Source of the DNA: Bacteroidales bacterium
Lineage (GTDB): Bacteria > Bacteroidota > Bacteroidia > Bacteroidales > Muribaculaceae
Assembly (NCBI GenBank): GCA_003150235.1
Contig: QAMW01000009.1
Span: forward strand, 54,639-118,638
DNA: 64,000 nt
Direction: 5' to 3'
Shown: positions 1 through 8,594 of the stretch, piece by piece
Layout of the letters: each line of letters starts with the position of its first letter
Numbering within the stretch: the stretch's first letter is position 1
Translations under genes and position numbers: made by a program
The notes under the pieces: model-generated
What the model was told of the DNA's origin: nothing
Databases searched by the model: none
What the model saw: the letters and a program-made list of their open reading frames with translations, nothing else

Positions 1-76
1 GTAAAAATAGAATATCCGTCAAACCGGTAAATCACGAAATAATCGTCAAATGCAATTCAGATTCGGTGATTTTGAC

Positions 77-84
77 TAAATTTG
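77..84 (+). promoter_or_regulatory. -7 box upstream of UDP-glucose dehydrogenase gene
   Basis: TAAATTTG matches the Bacteroidetes primary sigma -7 consensus TAnnTTTG. It lies 18 bases before the ATG at 103, giving a short leader. I see no good -33 TTTG at the expected distance, so only half of the promoter is supported. Confidence 0.55.
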
Positions 85-102
85 CAAAAAGATTTTTTTG
101 AG

Positions 103-1413
103 ATGAAAATAGCAATCGTTGGGACTGGATATGTCGGGCTTGTGTCGGGAGCCTGCTTTGCCGAGGTAGGTATCGACGTGACATGTGTGGATGTCGATGT
201 AAATAAAATCGAGCGTCTGCATAGGGGCGAAATCCCCATCTATGAGCCGGGGCTTGATGACTTGGTGAAGCGTAACGTAAAAGAAGGGCGCCTGCACTTC
301 ACGACCGACCTTCTGTCGTGTCTCAACGATGTGGAAGTAGTGTTCTGCGCCGTCGGCACTCCACCCGATGAAGACGGTAGCGCCGACTTGAAATATGTGC
401 TCGAGGTAGCACGTACATTCGGACAAAACATCAAGCGTTACACCATTCTTGTCACAAAGAGCACAGTACCCGTAGGCACATCCAAGAAGATAAAAGCGGT
501 GGTCGACGCCGAGCTTGCAAAACGCGACGAGAACATCCCCTACGAAGTGGCGTCCAATCCAGAGTTTCTTAAGGAAGGCGCGGCAATCAAGGATTTCATG
601 TCGCCCGACAGGGTGGTGATAGGCATCGAGAGCGACCGCTCGCGTAAAGTGATGGAACGTCTCTACCGTCCTTTCCTGCTAAATAATTTCAGGGTCATAT
701 TCATGGATATAGCATCAGCCGAAATGACCAAATATGCCGCCAACTCCATGCTTGCTACCCGTATATCGTTTATGAACGACATCGCCAACCTCTGCGAACT
801 GGTTGGCGCGGATGTAAATATGGTGCGCAAAGGTATCGGCACGGATGCACGTATCGGCAATAAGTTTCTTTATGCCGGATGCGGCTACGGCGGCTCATGC
901 TTCCCGAAGGATGTCAAGGCACTTATTCACACCGGCAAAGAGCACGGATACACCATGCGCATAATCGAGGCAGTCGAAGAAGTCAACGACAGGCAGAAAT
1001 CAATCGTCTACGACAAGCTTGCAACCACCCTCGGCGACTTAAACGGAAAACGCATCGCGATATGGGGACTGGCGTTCAAGCCTGAAACCGACGATATGCG
1101 CGAAGCCCCCTCGCTCGTCGTAATCGAAAAACTGATTTCCGCCGGAGCGACTGTGGTAGCATACGACCCCGTCAGCATACCGGAGGCACAACGCCGCCTG
1201 GGCGACCGGATTGAGTATGCGCGCGACATGTATGAGGCTGTAATCGATGCCGACGCGCTTGCATTGCTCACCGAATGGAAGCAATTCAGAGTACCTTCGT
1301 GGAATGTACTGCACCGCGTGATGCGAGGCAACATAATCATCGACGGCAGAAACATTTATGACCCCGATGAGCTTGCCGAAGAAGGGTTTGTCTATCACTG
1401 CATAGGCAAATAA
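103..1413 (+). CDS. ugd: UDP-glucose 6-dehydrogenase
   Basis: Cytoplasmic enzyme oxidising UDP-glucose to UDP-glucuronate with two NAD+, feeding capsule, LPS or exopolysaccharide precursors. The N-terminal Rossmann motif GTGYVG is at residues 7-12, the NAD motif near VGTPP follows, and the catalytic cysteine is C266 in YGGSCFPKDV. The C-terminal UDP-binding domain is present. The length of 436 residues is normal. The frame is open back to a TTG at 82, but the ATG at 103 places the family N-terminus (MKIAIVGTGYVG) correctly and sits just after a -7 box. No sugar-transferase genes lie beside it, so its end product cannot be inferred from context. Confidence 0.95.
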   Translation: MKIAIVGTGYVGLVSGACFAEVGIDVTCVDVDVNKIERLHRGEIPIYEPGLDDLVKRNVKEGRLHFTTDLLSCLNDVEVVFCAVGTPPDEDGSADLKYVLEVARTFGQNIKRYTILVTKSTVPVGTSKKIKAVVDAELAKRDENIPYEVASNPEFLKEGAAIKDFMSPDRVVIGIESDRSRKVMERLYRPFLLNNFRVIFMDIASAEMTKYAANSMLATRISFMNDIANLCELVGADVNMVRKGIGTDARIGNKFLYAGCGYGGSCFPKDVKALIHTGKEHGYTMRIIEAVEEVNDRQKSIVYDKLATTLGDLNGKRIAIWGLAFKPETDDMREAPSLVVIEKLISAGATVVAYDPVSIPEAQRRLGDRIEYARDMYEAVIDADALALLTEWKQFRVPSWNVLHRVMRGNIIIDGRNIYDPDELAEEGFVYHCIGK

Positions 1414-1432
1414 GCGAAAAACAGGCGAAAAA

Positions 1433-1463
1433 TTTGGTGATTGAAACCTTTTGTTTAAATTTG
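1433..1463 (+). promoter_or_regulatory. Promoter of the EndA-like gene and lipoprotein operon
   Basis: TTTG at 1433-1436, a 19-base spacer and TAAATTTG at 1456-1463 fit the Bacteroidetes consensus TTTG-N19-TAnnTTTG exactly. The downstream start codon is at 1498. Confidence 0.8.
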
Positions 1464-1497
1464 CATAATTTCAATCACCAATCATAACTCTCGCCTC

Positions 1498-2478
1498 ATG
1501 CAAAAATTATCCGCAAGCCTCGTTGCCATATTCCTCCAATCGTTTTTCACATTGCAAGCCGATGTGATTGACGACTACGCGCCGGGCAGAAGCGGCGAAG
1601 CCCTGAAAAATACCATTTACCGCCAATGTCGCCCGTCACTGACCGTAGATGAACAGCGTCTTGTCGAGTATCTTTTCCAAATATATGAGCAAACCGACGG
1701 ACTTCCTTACGACGGCTTGACCGGGAAACTGATTACCGAACCGGACTTCTCGAGAATTTCATATATCGTGCCTGTCGAGTGGATGAAGCCTGACCCGAAA
1801 TGCTTCGCAGAAGCATCAGTCGACCTCCACAACATGCTTATCTCTGACGGGGCATCCGCGATTGACCGAGGACAGCTTCCCCTTGGCGAGACAACCGATG
1901 GCTATGATTGCTACATTCCTCCTGAAGAGATGAAGGGGGACATCGCACGAGCGATATTCTATATCGCATCGCTTTATCCTTGTCAGCTGTGGGGTAACCG
2001 GGGAAGATATATTTTCGACAACACCCCATACCCTACACTTCGAAGCGAATGGAGCGACATGTATATGAGATGGCACGTCAATGACCCTATTGACGAATGG
2101 GAGAAAGCGCGCGACAAAAAAATCGCAGAATTACAAGGCAACAACAATCCGTTTGTCACACATCCCGAACTTGCCGACTATCTATGGGGCACAAAAGCCG
2201 GGGAAACATATCGGCCTTCCACCACTCCCGACAATCCGGACAAACCGGACAATCCCGATGACCCATATATACGCATTCCGCTCCAAGAAAGTTACAACAG
2301 CAGCGACCCGTATATCTGGCTATATTCACCATACGTGCCTGAAGATGTCACATGGAGTCTTGACGGCAAAAGAGTGACAGAACGTGTATCGGTTTCGTCA
2401 CTAAGTATCGGGAATCATGAACTGCGCTTCACTTCGGGGACTGCAAAAGGCAAACTAATTATTGAAATCAAGCCATGA
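1498..2478 (+). CDS. Endonuclease I (EndA) family protein, catalytic His replaced
   Basis: A secreted or periplasmic protein of 326 residues with an N-terminal signal peptide ending near residue 21. The core matches the endonuclease I family: DLHNM and SDG, then PPEEMKGDIARAIFYIA, DPIDEWEKARDKKIAELQGN, and NPFVTHPELADYLWG. In active members the metal site reads E-H-x-x-P. Here it reads E94-W95-M-K-P, so the general-base histidine is a tryptophan. A proline/asparagine/aspartate-rich linker (about residues 238-252) leads to a beta-rich C-terminal extension of about 75 residues. The stop overlaps the start of the next lipoprotein gene (ATGA). The family assignment is strong, but nuclease activity is doubtful. 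Confidence 0.8.
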   Translation: MQKLSASLVAIFLQSFFTLQADVIDDYAPGRSGEALKNTIYRQCRPSLTVDEQRLVEYLFQIYEQTDGLPYDGLTGKLITEPDFSRISYIVPVEWMKPDPKCFAEASVDLHNMLISDGASAIDRGQLPLGETTDGYDCYIPPEEMKGDIARAIFYIASLYPCQLWGNRGRYIFDNTPYPTLRSEWSDMYMRWHVNDPIDEWEKARDKKIAELQGNNNPFVTHPELADYLWGTKAGETYRPSTTPDNPDKPDNPDDPYIRIPLQESYNSSDPYIWLYSPYVPEDVTWSLDGKRVTERVSVSSLSIGNHELRFTSGTAKGKLIIEIKP

Positions 2479-2915
2479 ACCACAAACTATTATTCGCCCT
2501 GATCGCCTTGGCGACTGTCGGCTGCAACAAATCAAAGCCATACGACAATGTGGATCCCGAGACACTGAAGCCTGCCGGAAGCGAGGATACCCGCCCGACA
2601 TATTCTTTTGAAAAGGAGCTTAATGATGACCGAAGCAGGTTTGTATCCGAAACGCTGACACTCTATTATGACGAAGGGGGCACGATATTCAGTAAGGAAG
2701 CGGATAATGGCACAACCATACACCGCGCCATAGAACTTGCAACGGGTAACAGTGCGGAGTTATATCTGCAGAAGACATCCCCGCGTCTGCTTATTAATGG
2801 AGATGAAACTCCTGTAAAATCTGTCGTGACAGAACGCGACAATGAAAAAGGAGCCTGGATAAACATCCAGACTCCCGATTATAAACATATTGTTTTTGTA
2901 GTCACCGATTTGTAG
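2475..2915 (+). CDS. Small lipoprotein of unknown function
   Basis: A 146-residue protein with a short positive N-terminus, a hydrophobic stretch and the lipobox ATVGC (Cys16), so it should be a lipidated envelope protein. The mature part is polar, with no family that I recognise. It overlaps the preceding EndA-like gene by four bases (ATGA), which implies translational coupling and perhaps joint function. It ends two bases before the convergent lgt stop. Confidence 0.7.
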   Translation: MNHKLLFALIALATVGCNKSKPYDNVDPETLKPAGSEDTRPTYSFEKELNDDRSRFVSETLTLYYDEGGTIFSKEADNGTTIHRAIELATGNSAELYLQKTSPRLLINGDETPVKSVVTERDNEKGAWINIQTPDYKHIVFVVTDL

Positions 2916-2916
2916 C

Positions 2917-3774
2917 TTATCTGCGTTTCTGTGGCTTCTCATCGGCGAAACGATTGGGAAAAGACAGCTGCACCTTGGGCCGCATCATCGCATATATAAC
3001 AAGGAACACTCCGAGCAGTATAAACGGTATGCTAAGCTGTTGTCCGATGTTCAAAGTCATCGTAGCCTCTCGTGCCACCTGGTCATTCTTGATGAATTCA
3101 ATAAGGAAACGCGGCAGGAAAATACCTATGAAGAATACACCAAGTATCAGACCCGGGCGTTCCTCCGCATTCTTTTTCCAATACATCCACATCAAAAGAC
3201 CGAAAAGCGCAAAATAACATAACGCTTCGTAAATCTGAGTAGGATGCACCGCCTGACCTTCATAAAGTTCATGCCACTCACGCGAGCGGACAAACATGAA
3301 TCCCCATGGCAGATCGGTCGCCGTACCAAAAATCTCTGAATTAAACAGGTTACCAAGACGTATAAGTCCACCGACAAGCGCGATAGCGATTACAAGTCGG
3401 TCAAATGTCCATAACGGACTTTTCTTGGTGACAAACACGGAAAACAGTATCACTGCAATGATTATGGCAACGGTGCCACCATGACTGGCAAGTCCGCCTT
3501 CCCAGATATAAAGTATCTTTATCGGGTCGGCACGATAGACATCCCATTCATAGAAAAACACGTGACCAAGGCGCGCACCGACAATCGTGGCAATCACGAC
3601 ATAAATAAGCAGGATACCGAGCCAACGCTCCGGCGCACCCTCATGCTTGAACATACGCGCCACAATCTCATATCCCACCAGAAATCCGATGGCAAACATC
3701 AGTCCGTACCACCTTACGGTGACAAAACCGCTGAACAATTCAGGGTTGACGTTCCAGGTTATAAAATCAAGCAT
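2917..3774 (-). CDS. lgt: Phosphatidylglycerol--prolipoprotein diacylglyceryl transferase
   Basis: Inner-membrane enzyme that transfers diacylglycerol from phosphatidylglycerol to the lipobox cysteine of prolipoproteins, the first step of lipoprotein maturation. The 285-residue, multi-helix protein carries the family signatures: RWYGLMFAIGF near the N-terminus, VGARLGHVFFYEW, GGLIRLGNLFNSEIFG (with the key Arg and Asn), HPTQIYEA and RPGLILGVFFIGIFLPRFLIEF. It lies six bases after ddh on the same strand, so the two are probably co-transcribed. The ATG at 3774 gives the usual short N-terminus. Confidence 0.95.
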   Translation of the reverse strand: MLDFITWNVNPELFSGFVTVRWYGLMFAIGFLVGYEIVARMFKHEGAPERWLGILLIYVVIATIVGARLGHVFFYEWDVYRADPIKILYIWEGGLASHGGTVAIIIAVILFSVFVTKKSPLWTFDRLVIAIALVGGLIRLGNLFNSEIFGTATDLPWGFMFVRSREWHELYEGQAVHPTQIYEALCYFALFGLLMWMYWKKNAEERPGLILGVFFIGIFLPRFLIEFIKNDQVAREATMTLNIGQQLSIPFILLGVFLVIYAMMRPKVQLSFPNRFADEKPQKRR

Positions 3775-3780
3775 CTTTAA

Positions 3781-4680
3781 TTATACTAAATGACGAATTA
3801 ACTCCTCGCGGTCGCCGTAGAGCATATCAATTACCGGAATCTCGATCATTGTATATGCACCCGGACGCTCAATCATGGTGGCACGTGCCACACCGACGAG
3901 AATCTGAGCTGTCAAAGCGGGATTGTTGATTGACATGTTGAATTCAAACCGCTGATTCTGAGTGATACCCGACACACCCTTTCTCACCATGTTCACACCA
4001 TGACCCATATCCTTGATGTCGTCAACCGAAGGGACAGCAAACACATGAGTTTCATCGCTGGCAAAATAGGGGTCTTCCTTCACCGCCTTAGCGATATCTT
4101 CAATCTTATAGCCATCTTCAACCTCGACATAAACCATGCGTCGGTGAATGCCTGTACCGAGCGGAATTGTCATCGAAAGAGCGTTTTTAACACCTGGCTT
4201 AGACTTCACTGCGACAGTGTGTCCCATACTCATGCCCGGTCCGAAATTAGTATAAGTCACACCCTTCGGAGCGGCAGCCTGCATGAGTGCGCGCACGACC
4301 GAGTCGCTGCCCGGATCCCATCCTGCCGATATGATAGCCACGGAACCGTGAGCCTTGGCTATCGGGTCAAGAGTCTTCCTCAAGTCAGCGATACCGCCAT
4401 GAATATCGTAGCTGTCAACCGTGTTTATGCCTTCGGCAAGCAGTATGCGCGCATGTTTCTCTACCTCACGTGTAGGCGTACAGAGTATCGCCACTTGAAC
4501 GTCATCGAGTTCAAGCACGTCACTTACCACTTTATAACCTGCCAATTCGGCAGGCTGCTCTCCGGCAGGATTACGACGCACAACGCCTGCCACTTCAAAG
4601 TCAGGCGCTTCGCGAAGCGCATCCAACACAAACTTTCCAATGTTACCATATCCAACTATGGCAGCTCTAATTTTCTTCAT
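3781..4680 (-). CDS. ddh: meso-Diaminopimelate D-dehydrogenase
   Basis: NADP-dependent enzyme making meso-diaminopimelate directly from tetrahydrodipicolinate, for peptidoglycan and lysine. The 299-residue protein has the Rossmann motif GYGNIG at about residues 10-15, then CTPTREVEKHA, VDSYDIH, SAGWDPGSDS, NFGPGMSMGHTVA and the C-terminal NNPALTAQ typical of the family. The Ddh route is a one-step alternative to the succinylase and acetylase branches and is common in Bacteroidetes. It is the first gene of a probable ddh-lgt operon. Confidence 0.93.
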   Translation of the reverse strand: MKKIRAAIVGYGNIGKFVLDALREAPDFEVAGVVRRNPAGEQPAELAGYKVVSDVLELDDVQVAILCTPTREVEKHARILLAEGINTVDSYDIHGGIADLRKTLDPIAKAHGSVAIISAGWDPGSDSVVRALMQAAAPKGVTYTNFGPGMSMGHTVAVKSKPGVKNALSMTIPLGTGIHRRMVYVEVEDGYKIEDIAKAVKEDPYFASDETHVFAVPSVDDIKDMGHGVNMVRKGVSGITQNQRFEFNMSINNPALTAQILVGVARATMIERPGAYTMIEIPVIDMLYGDREELIRHLV

Positions 4681-4731
4681 TTCTTATATTTCAATTATTT
4701 GAGTTTCACAAGCTCATTTAAAGGTTAAAAA

Positions 4732-4801
4732 GGTTAATGGTTAAAGATAGCCCCTACCGGTTGAAATCATCAGACGCTCACCGGCTCTTTAACCATCAAC
4801 C
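4732..4801. repeat. Large imperfect inverted repeat between ddh and ackA
   Basis: The 16-base arm at 4732-4747 (GGTTAATGGTTAAAGA) is matched by the reverse complement at 4786-4801 with one mismatch, with a 38-base loop. Further GGTTAA and TTAACC blocks outside the arms (4723-4737 and 4820-4834) could extend the pairing. No protein is encoded here. The element could be an RNA structure at the end of the ackA transcript or an intergenic repeat. Confidence 0.6.
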
Positions 4802-4802
4802 C

Positions 4803-4822
4803 ACTTGTATGACAAGTTTTTT
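4803..4822 (+). terminator. Short hairpin with T run, plus-strand orientation
   Basis: ACTTGT, three bases, ACAAGT, then TTTTTT looks like a small terminator on the plus strand, although both flanking genes are on the minus strand. A second hairpin at 4834-4860 (CCGAC ... GTCGG) lies just past ackA and may be the 3-prime end structure of the ackA message. It lacks a T run. Confidence 0.35.
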
Positions 4823-4889
4823 AACCTCTTAACCGACAACTTCCGCAAGCGAAAGTCGGGTCAATAAAAACAGAATATCGTATTTCTTC

Positions 4890-6107
4890 TTACTCCGGCT
4901 GACGGCCGTTTACGATAGCTTCCGTATCACGGGCTATCATAAGCTCCTCATCGGTAGGAATAACCACAACCTTGACGGCAGAATCCGGGGCAGAGATAAG
5001 TTTCTCTTCACCGCGCGACGAGAAGTTTACTTCGTCATCAATCTTCACTCCCATATAGGTGAGGTGATCACACACGCGTTTACGGAGTATCTGCTGATTC
5101 TCGCCTACACCACCCGTGAACACAATCACATCCACACCATTTAGTACAGCGGCAAAAGCGCCTACATACTTTATGATGCGATAGATGTACATGTCAAGGG
5201 CAAGTTTGGCGCGCTCGTCACCCTTCTCGATAGCAGCATCAATGTCACGCATATCGGAAGAAATGCCTGAGATACCGGCGACACCGCTCTTTTTATTGAT
5301 AAGGTCGCTAAGCTCCTTGGTGGTAAGATGCTCCTTATCCATGATGAACGTAAGTGCACCTGGGTCTACGTCACCGACTCTGGTGCCCATCATCAGACCC
5401 TCGACAGGAGTAAGGCCCATAGAAGTATCAACGCTCTTTCCGTCAAGCACGGCAGTGATAGAGCCGCCATTACCGATATGGCAGGTAATCACACGCTGCT
5501 TGTCGTAAGGCAATCCGAGGAAGTCACATGCACGGCGCGATACATAGCGGTGGCTTGTACCGTGGAAACCGTAGCGGCGTATGGCATACTTCTCGTAAAG
5601 TTCATAAGGAAGGGCATACATGTATGCTTCTTTGGGCATTGTCTGATGGAATGCGGTATCAAACACGGCAACCTGCGGAACACCGGGCATAAGTTCGGTG
5701 ATAGCCTCAATACCTGTCATATTGGCAGGATTATGCAGAGGTGCCACATCATAACACTCCTTTATCTTTGCAATAACTTCATCGTCAATCTTGACGCTCT
5801 TGTTAAACTTCTCGCCACCATGTACCACGCGATGACCTACAGCGTTGATTTCGTCAAAGCTCTTGATACATCCGTAAGTCGGATCGGTAAGTATGTTCAA
5901 AATATCATTAATAGCCTTCTTATGGTCGGGGATAGGCATCTCTATGGTCTTCTTCTCCCCGTCGGGCAACTTGAATTTCAGGAATGATCCGGGCAAACCT
6001 ACTTTTTCCACGCCGCCTTCAGCAAGTGTCTTCTTGCTGTCGACATCAATCAATTTATATTTTACGGAGCTACTTCCGCAATTAAGGACTAATATATTCA
6101 TTTCCAT
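4890..6107 (-). CDS. ackA: Acetate kinase
   Basis: Converts acetyl phosphate and ADP to acetate and ATP, the ATP-yielding step of fermentative acetate production. The 405-residue protein has NCGSSSVKY at the N-terminus, HRVVHGGEKF, the catalytic region FDTAFHQTMP, YGFHGTSHRYV, HIGNGGS and FTGGVGEN. Two in-frame ATGs occur at 6107 and 6101. The second gives the family-standard MNILVLNCGSSS, and I cannot decide between them. It follows pta by 17 bases, forming the classic pta-ackA operon. Confidence 0.96.
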   Translation of the reverse strand: MEMNILVLNCGSSSVKYKLIDVDSKKTLAEGGVEKVGLPGSFLKFKLPDGEKKTIEMPIPDHKKAINDILNILTDPTYGCIKSFDEINAVGHRVVHGGEKFNKSVKIDDEVIAKIKECYDVAPLHNPANMTGIEAITELMPGVPQVAVFDTAFHQTMPKEAYMYALPYELYEKYAIRRYGFHGTSHRYVSRRACDFLGLPYDKQRVITCHIGNGGSITAVLDGKSVDTSMGLTPVEGLMMGTRVGDVDPGALTFIMDKEHLTTKELSDLINKKSGVAGISGISSDMRDIDAAIEKGDERAKLALDMYIYRIIKYVGAFAAVLNGVDVIVFTGGVGENQQILRKRVCDHLTYMGVKIDDEVNFSSRGEEKLISAPDSAVKVVVIPTDEELMIARDTEAIVNGRQPE

Positions 6108-6124
6108 TATGGTATTAGTTGCTA

Positions 6125-7141
6125 TTAGTGACGTGCAGCCTCACCGATAGCCTGATTACAGGTAATAATTATTGTCTTGTAGATATCTTCAGGGAAACAT
6201 CCGCGTGAAAGGTCGTTGACCGGAGCGGCGAGACCTTGCAGGATAGGACCGACAGCCTGCACACCGGCGAGACGCTGCACAAGTTTGTAAGCTATGTTAC
6301 CGGTTTCAAGCGACGGGAATACAAGTACATCGGCAGTACCCTTGAGAGGGCTGTCGGGAGCTTTACTTTTTGCGACACCCGGCACGAGAGCTGCATCAGC
6401 CTGAAGTTCTCCGTCACACATAAGCTTGGGATCAGCATCATGCACGAGTTTCACAGCTTCGATAACCTTGTCAATGCGTTCATGCTTTGCACTGCCCTTA
6501 GTTGAGAAACTCAACATTGCTATGCGCGGCTCGATGCCGGCGATATCACGCGCAGTGTCGGCGGTAGAGAGTGCAATCTGGGCAAGCTCTTTCGCTGTAG
6601 GATCAGGCAATACGGCACAGTCGGCAAACACAAGAATGCCATTTTCACCAAAGGGAACGCCGTCGGGAAGAAGCATCACAAACGCACCTGACACTACATC
6701 TATACCCGGTTTTGTCTTGATTACCTGGAAAGCGGCACGAAGCACATTGCCTGTTGTATTGAGTGCACCGGCAACCTGACCGTCGGCATCGCCGCTCTTA
6801 ATCATGAGGCAGCCGAGGTAAAGAGGATTTGCCGCTGTACGACGCGCATCTTCCATGGTGATACCCTTGTTCTTTCTAAGCTCATAGAAAAGAGGAGCAT
6901 ACTTGTCAATAACCTTTTCATCTTTGGGATTGACAACACGTGCCTTGCATATATTGGTCAAGCTCAGCTCACGAGCGGCATCGGCAATCTCTGCCGGGTC
7001 ACCGATAAGAATGATATCGGCAATACCTTCCGTAATAATACGGTCGGCTGCCGTAAGTGTACGCGGCTCTGTTCCCTCAGGGAGGACAATGCGCTGACGC
7101 TGTTCTTTTGCCTTTTTGGTCAATTTTTCAAATAGTCCCAT
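6125..7141 (-). CDS. pta: Phosphate acetyltransferase
   Basis: Interconverts acetyl-CoA and acetyl phosphate, supplying AckA. This is the short form (338 residues), a single PTA_PTB domain without the N-terminal regulatory DRTGG part of the long enterobacterial enzyme. Visible family stretches are VLPEGTEPRTL near the start, GALNTTGNVLRAAFQVI, FADCAV, FSTKGSAKHE, VFPSLETGNIAYKLVQRL and the closing GLAAPVNDLSRGC. It is the first gene of the operon with ackA. A TAAATTTG -7 box lies about 45 bases upstream on the minus strand. Confidence 0.96.
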   Translation of the reverse strand: MGLFEKLTKKAKEQRQRIVLPEGTEPRTLTAADRIITEGIADIILIGDPAEIADAARELSLTNICKARVVNPKDEKVIDKYAPLFYELRKNKGITMEDARRTAANPLYLGCLMIKSGDADGQVAGALNTTGNVLRAAFQVIKTKPGIDVVSGAFVMLLPDGVPFGENGILVFADCAVLPDPTAKELAQIALSTADTARDIAGIEPRIAMLSFSTKGSAKHERIDKVIEAVKLVHDADPKLMCDGELQADAALVPGVAKSKAPDSPLKGTADVLVFPSLETGNIAYKLVQRLAGVQAVGPILQGLAAPVNDLSRGCFPEDIYKTIIITCNQAIGEAARH

Positions 7142-7185
7142 AGTAATTGATTTTAGTAATAATAATGATGTGATTAATCAATCTG

Positions 7186-7193
7186 CAAATTTA
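7186..7193 (-). promoter_or_regulatory. -7 box upstream of pta-ackA
   Basis: The minus strand reads TAAATTTG, matching TAnnTTTG, 45 bases before the pta start. The -33 element is not obvious. Confidence 0.5.
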
Positions 7194-7260
7194 AGATTTT
7201 TTGTGCTAAAACTGCCATGCCGAAAGCAGTATTTTCACAAATCCCGTTAACAAAATAGAA

Positions 7261-7288
7261 AAAGGCGTAGAGTTGACTCCACGCCTTT
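7261..7288 (-). terminator. Rho-independent terminator of the TPR gene
   Basis: AAAGGCGT pairs with ACGCCTTT, with an inner AGT/ACT stem. On the minus strand the hairpin is followed by a T-rich run. It lies just past the TPR gene stop at 7312. Confidence 0.8.
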
Positions 7289-7311
7289 ATTATCATTCGT
7301 AAAAGTGATTT

Positions 7312-8559
7312 TTACATTGCTTCGATGCGTTTGAGGTTTGCCTCGTCATCAAGAGTGTAATAGATACTGCGGAGCAGACGACGCGCATCACTTTCGGTTT
7401 GTTCGTTATTAAGGGCATTCTCAAGATAAGGTACAGCCTGCTTCAACAACGGGTCGATTTGGTCTTCACGCAGCTTATTGTAAGCGGCATTGTCAAGAGT
7501 ACCTGCATTTTCCTCGATGGCGACAGCCTTTGCATAAAGAACCCTGCCAAGATCAAGCTGAGCCTTCATGTAATCGGGATTGAGTGAGACTGCCTTTTCA
7601 AAATCAGCCTGTGCTTCATCGTTCTTCTTCTGGCTCTGATAGAGGATACCACGCACGTCATACAGCTCTGCATTATTGGGAGCCACAGCGATTGCCTGCT
7701 CAAGAAGAGTCATTGCCTCGTCATATTTCTCCTTGTTGATCTTATCATTAATAATGATGGTAAGATACTTGGTTGTAGTGTCACCGTAAACCTTGTTGGC
7801 TTCCTGGGCAAATTCCACAATCATACCCTCATCCTGCTTCTGTGCGGCAACACCGATTGCATAATCATATAGTGAAGATTCGTTGTAACCAAGTTTGAGA
7901 GCCGAACGGAATGCAGCAATGGCATCATCAAGCTTTTCAGCCTGCCATGCGGCAAGACCCTGGAAATAATAAATCTGACCTACGATAGAATCGGGCGCTG
8001 CGGCAGGAGCGTCCTTGCCGAGAGAAGGATTCTGGGGCAGAGAAGTATAGATTGACCATGCCTTGTAAGCGCCGGGGTAATCCTGTGCTTCCCAGAGGAA
8101 CTGACCGCCTGAAGCATAGTCATTATAATGGGCGGCAAGCTTCTTCGCCATATCTTTCGAATATTTGGTCTTTACCTTCGGGCTACCATCCTTGTTAAGC
8201 TTAGGCGCACCGGTTTTGTCAACCTCGGGAATCGTGTCAAGAGGGAACGCGGTCATGAAATATTCATAACCTTTCACCAGCGACTCACCCATAGCCTTGT
8301 CATCGGCTGCCTGACCTACGGCTTTCTTTCCAAGCTGGCTGTCATAGTCGCCAAACTCGATTGTACCGGCAACATACCATGTCTGTGCGTCATCCTTTGT
8401 TTCGGCATCAGTCAAGGCAGGCGCAAGCTGAGTACGTGCCTTGGCAAAATCGGCATCAAATCCTTTCGACTTACCTTCCACCTCTTTTACGAGGCTCTTC
8501 TGAGCTGAAGCACCTGCCACAGCCATGAAGCATAGTCCTAACAAAAATAATTTTTTCAT
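7312..8559 (-). CDS. Periplasmic tetratricopeptide repeat protein
   Basis: A 415-residue protein with a signal peptide (MKKLFLLGLCFMAVAGASAQ, cleavage after about residue 20). It has several TPR-like helical hairpins, clearest at FQGLAAWQAEKLDDAIAAFRSALKLG, then AMTLLEQAIAVAPNNAELYDVRG and AQADFEKAVSLNPDYMKAQLDLGR. TPR units bind proteins, so it is probably an envelope scaffold or chaperone. No catalytic domain is visible. The gene follows gyrA on the same strand by 35 bases and ends at its own terminator. Homologues of this form are common in Bacteroidales, but I know of no defined role. Confidence 0.8.
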   Translation of the reverse strand: MKKLFLLGLCFMAVAGASAQKSLVKEVEGKSKGFDADFAKARTQLAPALTDAETKDDAQTWYVAGTIEFGDYDSQLGKKAVGQAADDKAMGESLVKGYEYFMTAFPLDTIPEVDKTGAPKLNKDGSPKVKTKYSKDMAKKLAAHYNDYASGGQFLWEAQDYPGAYKAWSIYTSLPQNPSLGKDAPAAAPDSIVGQIYYFQGLAAWQAEKLDDAIAAFRSALKLGYNESSLYDYAIGVAAQKQDEGMIVEFAQEANKVYGDTTTKYLTIIINDKINKEKYDEAMTLLEQAIAVAPNNAELYDVRGILYQSQKKNDEAQADFEKAVSLNPDYMKAQLDLGRVLYAKAVAIEENAGTLDNAAYNKLREDQIDPLLKQAVPYLENALNNEQTESDARRLLRSIYYTLDDEANLKRIEAM

Positions 8560-8594
8560 ACTTGCTATTGATTACATTAGTAAATTAGTTTCAT

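Noticed and set aside
4000..4728. 242-residue open frame on the plus strand opposite ddh
   Set aside because: It lies on the complement of a strongly supported gene and has no signal, domain or upstream ribosome site.
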